Shown piece by piece: positions 39,863 to 44,569 of a DNA stretch of 44,569 bases. The translations under genes and the position numbers were made by a program. The notes under the pieces are model-generated. The model searched no databases, was not told the origin of the DNA, and saw only the letters and a list, made by a program, of their open reading frames with translations. The first letter of the stretch is position 1. Each line of letters starts with the position of its first letter. The stretch comes from a virus: positions 1 through 44,569 of the IMG/VR virus record IMGVR_UViG_3300009467_000002. The stretch is one strand, 5' to 3'.

Positions 39863-40288
39863 TTACTTGCGCTCTTCGAGGTTCCGTCCGCCTACGCGGG
39901 CTAGGTACTCAAGGCGGGCCTTAGCGTCCTCCTGGCTGAGGCTGGCGAGGTTCTCGTCGGCCTTCTCTTCATCGCTGAGCTTCTGCCCGTTGACGACTTT
40001 CAGGAAACCGGCGGAACTGACAGCTGCACCGTTCTGGAGGCGGACCTGGCGGCGGCCAGGCTTAAAACCGACCGTTTTTTTAACCTCGTTGCCGTTGATG
40101 TCCGTCAGAACGACCGTAGCCTTTCCAGCGATTTTCATCGGTGCGCCGGCAATGGAAGCGTCCGTAAGGGTAGCCTCCAGTTCCACCTTCTCGGAGGCCA
40201 GGACGGCGTTATCTTTCTTCAGCTTAGCGTTTTCCGCTTTGATCTGGTCGAGTTCCGTCTGCAGGTCGTCTTTATTCTTATCAGCCAT
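39863..40288 (-). CDS. Coiled-coil plus beta-domain protein after the capsid gene
   Basis: The ATG at 40288 (MADKNKDDLQTELDQIKAENAKLKKDNAVL) gives 141 residues; a GTG 24 nt upstream lies at the edge of the hairpin at 40304. The first 40 residues are a heptad coiled coil. The middle is beta-like (MKIAGKATVVLTDINGNEVKKTVGFKPGRRQVRL). The end is charged. It might decorate the capsid or guide its assembly. A family cannot be named. Confidence 0.55.
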   Translation of the reverse strand: MADKNKDDLQTELDQIKAENAKLKKDNAVLASEKVELEATLTDASIAGAPMKIAGKATVVLTDINGNEVKKTVGFKPGRRQVRLQNGAAVSSAGFLKVVNGQKLSDEEKADENLASLSQEDAKARLEYLARVGGRNLEERK

Positions 40289-40303
40289 GATGGTAGAGTT
40301 GGT

Positions 40304-40329
40304 GGCGCTCACCGGTAAGGGTGAGCGCC
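40304..40329 (-). promoter_or_regulatory. Perfect 9-bp hairpin after the major capsid gene
   Basis: GGCGCTCAC / GTGAGCGCC with an 8-nt loop and no T-tract on the minus strand. It stands between the capsid gene and the next start and may protect the capsid mRNA or lower downstream expression. Confidence 0.6.
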
Positions 40330-40361
40330 GGTCGTTGTTTTAGATTGGGAAAGAGGGGCGC

Positions 40362-41330
40362 TTAGGCCGGGGTGAACATATCGTTGATGAAGACCTCCTT
40401 GGGGTATTCGTAGCCGTAGAAACGGTAGAATTCCGTGGTGGCTTTGAGGACGCGGATACCGTCGTCTTTCCAGCGCAGGTTCGGCATCGTGGGGTATCCG
40501 ATGCGGGTACCCCATACCAGGTTGGTCTTCGTATCGGGAACGAAGATCATGCCACCCGTACCGGTCAGGCCGTGGAGGGCCTGGATCCGCTTACCAGTAG
40601 AGTCGATCCGCGACTCGGTGTTCTCGTTGGTGCCTACGCCCGCTCCGAAACCAAACTGGCCACGGTAGTCGCGATCGTAGAACCGCTTATTGTCATGATC
40701 AGTATAGATAACGCCGGGAAGATCCCGGTACAGCTCCGGCAGCGTGTCGGAGAACGTTTCAAACTTGTTGACCGCGTTGGTGGCCGTGATGGCACCCGTT
40801 ACGATCTCGGCGATGTCACCGGCCGTTACGCCCGCCTTCAGGCGTTCGATCAGTCCGGTAACGGAGTTGATGGAAAGTCCAGCCACCCCTACGGCGGGAG
40901 CCACGTACAGCCCCTTGAAAGCGTTGGTGTTCATTTCCTCCAGAATCTTCGGCATGAGGATCATGTCGTAGATGTAGCGGGGGAACGACCAGTCGCCTTC
41001 GGGCTTACCGATCTCGTGCCACTCGACGCGCCAGCTTTCAAACCACTTTTCGATGTCGTCAGCCTCAAAGATGATGTCGATCTTGATCTTCTGGAGCTTC
41101 AGCTCTTCGGCGTCGAACGTCACGCTGTTCTTCGGCGTAAAACCGGACTGATAGGGCTGTACGACCTCACCGGCGGTTACGTTAGGCGCGGACCAAACGT
41201 TGTCGCTGGCACGAACGGTGAAGATGTTTTCGTACTCCATTCCGACCCGCATCTGCTGGTTAATGGTCTGATTGTACGCAACGGCGTGCCGGTTCAGGGA
41301 CGCGGCGGTAGTTTCGATGATGGTTGCCAT
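40362..41330 (-). CDS. Major capsid protein (HK97-like fold, probable)
   Basis: The 322-residue protein has an N-terminal segment (AASLNRHAVAYNQTINQQMRVGMEYENIFTVRASDNVW), a middle with LQKIKIDIIFEADDIEKWFESWRVEWHEIGKPEGDWSFPRYIYDMILMPKILEEMN and a C-terminal IRVLKATTEFYRFYGYEYPKEVFINDMFTPA. Size, order right after the ClpP-like protease, and the mix of long helix and beta elements fit an HK97-type major capsid of a Bacteroidota phage. It forms the icosahedral shell. An obvious N-terminal delta domain is lacking, so scaffolding may come from the protease C-terminus. Confidence 0.82.
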   Translation of the reverse strand: MATIIETTAASLNRHAVAYNQTINQQMRVGMEYENIFTVRASDNVWSAPNVTAGEVVQPYQSGFTPKNSVTFDAEELKLQKIKIDIIFEADDIEKWFESWRVEWHEIGKPEGDWSFPRYIYDMILMPKILEEMNTNAFKGLYVAPAVGVAGLSINSVTGLIERLKAGVTAGDIAEIVTGAITATNAVNKFETFSDTLPELYRDLPGVIYTDHDNKRFYDRDYRGQFGFGAGVGTNENTESRIDSTGKRIQALHGLTGTGGMIFVPDTKTNLVWGTRIGYPTMPNLRWKDDGIRVLKATTEFYRFYGYEYPKEVFINDMFTPA

Positions 41331-41386
41331 GATAGCGGGGTTGTGGCTGCGGTAGCCGGGGTAGTAGAGTTAGGTGGGCGGCGGTT

Positions 41387-42556
41387 TTAAGCCGTTTCAC
41401 GGATGTCGGATGCCGGATTCCGGAACGGACGGCGGCCGTCATCGGCCAGTTGGGAGAAGAAGTCCGAATCCTGCTTTACGGCAGTGATTTTGGTATTCTT
41501 CTGGTCGTCCAGCTTGCCCAGCTTAGCAGGCCCGTCACCGGGCGAATCACCCAGCTGCTTTACCTGGCCTTCCAGCTCGTCGATTTTATCCAGCAGGGGC
41601 TTGGTGTGCTCCTCCAGGCCGGCTTTAACGGCCAGTTGGATGGTTTCGGAAAGCGCCTGAGCCGTCACCGGCGGGGCGGGGTTCTTAGCTGCTTCCTCGG
41701 CAGCGATATCGGCCATTACCTGGTTGACGTCGTCGGGGGTGAGATCGCCGGAATCGATGGCGGCGCGGAGGTCCTGTGGTTTCACGGGTTCGGAGTTTAC
41801 GGGGTTGGGGGCGGTGACCTGCTTTGGGCTTACGAAAGCACGGACACGGCTGATAAAAGGCTTGCTTTCCTTTGTGGAAGGCTTAGCCTCGAAGAGTTGT
41901 AGTAGTTGGGAATAGGAGAGTTGCTCTACGTTAGCAGGTAGTTGCTGTGCCACATCGTAGCCTTCACCTCCTGAGAGGAATCCAATGTCCTCGACATCGG
42001 AGTAAGTCATCCAGTGATCCTTACCGTCGTTGAAAAAGCGTTCTTGCACCTCTTCAACCGTCATATCGGTAAGCGATGAGATGCCCTCCGCACTTGCCTG
42101 CGTGAATTTGTCGAGGACGTCAGCGGCGTCACGTAGTTCAATGGCATTACCCATGACGATATTAATAGGAGAATGGAACATCAGCTTAGCGCTGCGGCCC
42201 ATGAACCGCTGAGAACCAGCTAACCAAATAATGGACGCCATACTAGCGGCGATACTATCATTATAGGTATGTACTTCAGCGGAGCAATTGAGGATGCCCT
42301 CACGAATCGCTTCACCTTCTCCGATACTACCACCTGGGCTATTGATCCTCAGCTTAATAAGGTCGTTAGTTTGACTTAGCTTATTAAGTGCTTTTATGAA
42401 CGTGATGGAGGTAAGGTCTTCCGTCGTCCGATCTTCCGGCAACAACGAGGTCTCGCTTTGCTGGCCGATAACACCATACAGGTACATCGTTGCGAATCCA
42501 TCATCTTGATTAACTGCAATTTGGGAGATACCAGTAATGTTCTTCGGCTTTGGCAT
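41387..42556 (-). CDS. ClpP-like prohead protease with C-terminal scaffold-like part
   Basis: The protein has 389 residues. The N-terminal 210 have the ClpP/S14 layout: LRINSPGGSIGEG (70-82), the nucleophile S105 in SIAASMAS and H128 in MFHSP, with an acid near D187-D190. It matures the prohead by cutting scaffold and capsid tails. The remaining 180 residues are helical, Ala/Gln/Lys-rich and probably act as the internal scaffold (GLEEHTKPLLDKIDELEGQVKQLG coiled coil). It directly precedes the capsid gene, the standard order. The ATG stands right behind late element H. Confidence 0.88.
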   Translation of the reverse strand: MPKPKNITGISQIAVNQDDGFATMYLYGVIGQQSETSLLPEDRTTEDLTSITFIKALNKLSQTNDLIKLRINSPGGSIGEGEAIREGILNCSAEVHTYNDSIAASMASIIWLAGSQRFMGRSAKLMFHSPINIVMGNAIELRDAADVLDKFTQASAEGISSLTDMTVEEVQERFFNDGKDHWMTYSDVEDIGFLSGGEGYDVAQQLPANVEQLSYSQLLQLFEAKPSTKESKPFISRVRAFVSPKQVTAPNPVNSEPVKPQDLRAAIDSGDLTPDDVNQVMADIAAEEAAKNPAPPVTAQALSETIQLAVKAGLEEHTKPLLDKIDELEGQVKQLGDSPGDGPAKLGKLDDQKNTKITAVKQDSDFFSQLADDGRRPFRNPASDIRETA

Positions 42557-42595
42557 GGTGCAATGTTCGCACCATCAGCCTCCCAGCAAAAGGAC
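42557..42595 (-). promoter_or_regulatory. Late-promoter-like element H (capsid unit)
   Basis: GTCCTTTT (42595-42588), 19 nt, GAACATTGCACC (42568-42557), then ATG 42556. The -7-like part fits one position later (AACATTGC); the octamer-to-ATG distance is the same 31 nt as at C, D, E and F. Confidence 0.7.
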
Positions 42596-42597
42596 GG

Positions 42598-43068
42598 CTA
42601 GCGCGTAGCCGCGTGACTCATCTCTCCTACGATCGATACGTTATAGCCTCCGAACAGCCCGCCGCCGCCCTGGCTGCGCTGGAAGGAGAGCGTCATCTTT
42701 TGTTCGTAGTTCCCCAGGAGGTAAACCACGTCGTTTACCGTGGTTATCCGCACCAGCATTGGGTTACGACTCAGCGTGTCCATTGATGCGGAGGTGCCCA
42801 CTGACAATTGTGGAACCCGGGCGGTTACAAGCTCGCCGTAGCGAGTACCCTGCGCACTCTTTATGCTAGATTCCGTCCACGTCGGTATCGGAAGAGCAGG
42901 TAAATTTTGCCAGCTGGCGCCACTAGGGTCAGGGTCCGTAATGCGGCGCCACTGCGAAGTCACAATTGCAAATAATTGCCCCGCGGGGATGTCCTTAATA
43001 AGGAGATATTCAATCTTCTTTAATCCGACGGTGATCTGGCCGCAGCCAGAAGATATTGAGGGCGTCAT
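42598..43068 (-). CDS. Unrecognised 156-aa virion-region protein
   Basis: A beta-rich protein: MTPSISSGCGQITVGLKKIEYLLIKDIPAGQLFAIVTSQWRR, later VRITTVNDVVYLLGNYEQKMTLSFQRSQGGGGLFGGYNVSIVG. Glycine-rich turns and the alternating hydrophobic pattern suit a small structural or tail-tube-like protein. It lies upstream of the capsid unit and has a weak late-like element in front (around 43130). No motif gives a function. Confidence 0.5.
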   Translation of the reverse strand: MTPSISSGCGQITVGLKKIEYLLIKDIPAGQLFAIVTSQWRRITDPDPSGASWQNLPALPIPTWTESSIKSAQGTRYGELVTARVPQLSVGTSASMDTLSRNPMLVRITTVNDVVYLLGNYEQKMTLSFQRSQGGGGLFGGYNVSIVGEMSHAATR

Positions 43069-43145
43069 AAGGAACTAATTAAGATGCGCGAACGAAGGGG
43101 TAAAAGGCTGACTACCAGCAAAAAGGGACAAAAACTGAGGGACAC

Positions 43146-43163
43146 GGGTTTTTAGTTAAAAAC
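43146..43163 (-). terminator. Weak hairpin GGTTTTT-AGTT-AAAAACC
   Basis: 7-bp A/T-rich stem just after the stop of the 168-aa gene (43188). It is weak as a terminator and is flanked by a T-rich stretch further down. Confidence 0.35.
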
Positions 43164-43187
43164 CGCTGGAACCCGCATAAACATTAG

Positions 43188-43694
43188 CTATGCAGCCTCC
43201 AGACAACTCTGTTGACGAAATAGGCCGTTTTCGCGGTCTTTTCGCAGCCTTTGTTGGTATTTTTTCAATGCATCGAAAGAAATGTCGTCGCCGATCTCAA
43301 ATTCGATGATAAAAGCATAGATGATATCCTTCTCTTTAACCTTCGGTTTGAGTTTTCGGCCTTGCATTATGCGGTCCATCAGTATCTCGTGCAGATTCTT
43401 CCGGATGAAAGAATTGAATACCCGTACGGCATCTTCGCCGACGGTTATTTTTCCGTAGTTTAATTTTCTTGGGGCAATGGAAAAATTAACGTCCATTGTG
43501 TACTTCTCCTCCGGAAAATCATCAGCAGAATAATGGTCGGCCTGAATTTTTCCTGTAAGGAGATTGGATAACACATAGGGGATGTCGCCCGAAGCATGGT
43601 TCAGGTCGATGCGGGAGCCTACCTCCAGGCGCTCTTTTTTATAGAGAAACTTGGCGAGGTAAGGAATACAGGGAATAGTACACTTTAAGTTCAT
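43188..43694 (-). CDS. Unrecognised 168-aa protein
   Basis: An alpha/beta protein (MNLKCTIPCIPYLAKFLYKKERLEVGSRIDLNHASGDIPYVLSNLL...) with a middle IAPRKLNYGKITVGEDAVRVFNSFIRKNLHEILMDRI and a basic coiled end (FDALKKYQQRLRKDRENGLF). The C-terminal YQxLRK pattern is seen in uncharacterised proteins of Bacteroidota mobile elements, and suggests DNA or RNA contact. It is AT-richer than the flanking structural genes. Function unknown. Confidence 0.55.
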   Translation of the reverse strand: MNLKCTIPCIPYLAKFLYKKERLEVGSRIDLNHASGDIPYVLSNLLTGKIQADHYSADDFPEEKYTMDVNFSIAPRKLNYGKITVGEDAVRVFNSFIRKNLHEILMDRIMQGRKLKPKVKEKDIIYAFIIEFEIGDDISFDALKKYQQRLRKDRENGLFRQQSCLEAA

Positions 43695-43737
43695 GGGGAC
43701 GACAATGGTTGCCCCTACTGCAAGGGCTAAGATAATG

Positions 43738-43776
43738 AAAAAAGACCGCGCTCAACAGTGTGTGCGCGGTCTTCTT
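43738..43776 (-). terminator. Terminator after the 169-aa gene
   Basis: 10-bp stem AAGACCGCGC / GCGCGGTCTT with a 12-nt loop, followed by TTTTTT on the minus strand. Confidence 0.9.
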
Positions 43777-43794
43777 TTATGTGTCAATTGCGAT

Positions 43795-44304
43795 CTAAGC
43801 AGCAATCAGGCGCTCCGTATTGGCGCGGAAAGCCAGGTCGATTACCGCAGTATCTTCCTGATTACCGCTGAATATCTGACGGGTCTCCTGAACGAGAGCA
43901 GAAACACGTCCGAAGAGAGAGTAGCCATCGAGTACCAGCTCGTAAATCTTAGGTAGCAAAGCAGCAGCCTGCTCAATGAGTGCTTCCGTCTCATTGTTCT
44001 CGAGATCAAGTACCGAAGCGAAATGAGCAACGACTTCGTTACTCTCTGCCAGGGAAGTGTCTTTGATTTCCTCCAGCGCGAGGGGAAGTAAAGCGATCAC
44101 GTTACCGTACTGCAGCAAACCGAAAGCGGTCGTTGCCATCCCTATATAGTTACGCGAAGCAAGCGCACTGAGGAAGTCTACGGTGAACGTGACACCAACG
44201 GTGACGATGGTGTTGATGGATTCTACGCCGAGGTTGCCGTCCGCGCTGCTTCGGATTACGCGAGGGGCCTTTAGCTTTGGAGCCTGCAATTTGATGATCT
44301 TCAT
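43795..44304 (-). CDS. Unrecognised 169-aa helical protein, monocistronic late gene
   Basis: The protein begins MKIIKLQAPKLKAPRVIRSSADGNLGVESINTIVTVGVTFTVDFLSALASRNYIGMATTAFGLLQYG, with two moderately hydrophobic helices (about 30-50 and 55-82), then an acidic helical half (EEIKDTSLAESNEVVAHFASVLDLENNETEALIEQAAALLPKIYELV). It has its own promoter-like element and its own terminator, so it may be highly expressed, as for a major virion or membrane-active protein. A holin-like or structural role is open. Confidence 0.55.
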   Translation of the reverse strand: MKIIKLQAPKLKAPRVIRSSADGNLGVESINTIVTVGVTFTVDFLSALASRNYIGMATTAFGLLQYGNVIALLPLALEEIKDTSLAESNEVVAHFASVLDLENNETEALIEQAAALLPKIYELVLDGYSLFGRVSALVQETRQIFSGNQEDTAVIDLAFRANTERLIAA

Positions 44305-44348
44305 AGGAAGGTAGTTGTGGTTATGAATCGGTAGTGATTCGTGATTAG

Positions 44349-44387
44349 GCCACTAAGTACGCCCCACCCTCAGCCCGGATAAAGGAC
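44349..44387 (-). promoter_or_regulatory. Late-promoter-like element I
   Basis: GTCCTTTA (44387-44380), 19 nt, GTACTTAGTGGC (44360-44349), then a 44-nt leader to ATG 44304. Both boxes deviate slightly from the others; it is the weakest of the nine. Confidence 0.5.
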
Positions 44388-44390
44388 CGG

Positions 44391-44569
44391 CTACTTGTCC
44401 GGATCCGAGAACAGCACGATCAAACGACACCCGTTTAAACTGCTGACGTTATGCTCTTTACCACGGGCAAAACGCCTGGTGCCGAAGCGACGGACCTTAA
44501 CACCGTCCACGGTGCATTGCCCTTCTAATACCCATATCTGCTCTACCGCGTCGTGGTCATGGATTCCAA
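44391..44569 (-). CDS. Cupin-fold protein, C-terminal part (continues from base 1)
   Basis: This is the 3' part of the gene that begins at 385; the last 123 bases of it are the same bases as 1-123. It adds the end of the domain, ...VSSLNGCRLIVLFSDPDK, and a TAG at 44391. The second cupin motif (G124-x2-H127) lies next to the join. The stop is only 4 bp from the octamer of late element I. Confidence 0.75.
   Translation of the reverse strand, partial: GIHDHDAVEQIWVLEGQCTVDGVKVRRFGTRRFARGKEHNVSSLNGCRLIVLFSDPDK
44447..44569. repeat. Terminal direct repeat, right copy
   Basis: Exact copy of 1-123, marking closure of the circle. Confidence 0.95.

Noticed and set aside
40304-40329. Rho-independent terminator after the capsid gene
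   Set aside because: The hairpin is perfect but lacks a T-tract on the transcribed strand, so I list it only as a regulatory hairpin.
43100-43140. A tenth late element (GTCCCTTTTT...) before the gene at 43068
   Set aside because: The octamer has an extra C and the second box does not match well; spacing is ambiguous.
1-44569. CRISPR array, tRNA genes, insertion sequences, reverse transcriptase (DGR)
   Set aside because: I saw no regularly spaced repeats with unique spacers, no cloverleaf, no transposase motifs and no reverse-transcriptase motif.

Overview
The window looks like one complete, circular genome of a temperate tailed phage of Bacteroidota. The first 123 bases recur exactly as the last 123 (1-123 = 44447-44569), giving a unit of about 44,446 bp. 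A cupin gene reads unbroken through the junction, so the overlap is best taken as a circularisation overlap. Several signs point to a Bacteroidota host, probably a Saprospiraceae/Lewinella-like bacterium: promoters of the TTTG / TAnnTTTG type, a protein with a type IX secretion (T9SS) C-terminal sorting domain and a Saprospiraceae-style GDGID/CUB-like domain, and start codons with little Shine-Dalgarno signal.

Layout. The only rightward genes form a lysogeny module at 14.2-17.1 kb: a CI-like repressor, a membrane-anchored HIRAN protein, a 57-aa protein and a tyrosine integrase. Everything else is leftward, in one sweep from 14.18 kb down through the junction and on to 17.1 kb. In order of transcription it holds:
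(1) an early/replication block at 14.2-6.7 kb: Cro-like HTH, four-TM membrane protein, CHC2-Toprim-helicase primase, SSB, HNH protein and small unknowns;
(2) an AT-richer accessory block at 6.6-4.3 kb with a MazG-like protein, a Dam-type methyltransferase and unknowns, separated by attC-like folded repeats;
(3) a lysis/exported block at 4.15-0.38 kb: metalloprotease with a T9SS domain (frame broken once), membrane-anchored GH108 muramidase, a holin/spanin-like protein and a cupin, interrupted by a 0.64-kb non-coding segment with an iterated nested palindrome that is a good origin candidate;
(4) head genes at 44.3-38.9 kb: ClpP-like protease and major capsid;
(5) small and large terminase at 38.1-35.9 kb;
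(6) tail, baseplate and fibre genes at 35.7-26.8 kb, three of them with Sec signal peptides and one with a collagen-like stalk;
(7) portal and connector genes at 26.7-22.5 kb;
(8) a terminator-bounded insertion of two antirepressors with its own host-type promoter at 22.4-20.6 kb;
(9) the tape measure, which overlaps the integrase tail-to-tail by 4 bp.

Regulation. Nine structural or lysis transcription units are preceded by a two-part element: GTCCTTTC (or a near variant), exactly 19 nt, then a 12-nt box like CAYCTTGCRGGN. At five of them the ATG follows immediately, which puts the octamer at -39 to -32. This looks like a phage-specific late promoter related to the Bacteroidota -33/-7 promoter and implies leaderless mRNAs. 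The least expected features are this promoter class, the iteron palindrome, the attC-like cassette block, the T9SS-targeted protease and exported fibre proteins in a phage, and a dispersed 16-bp GC-rich repeat placed in promoter spacers, linkers and signal peptides.
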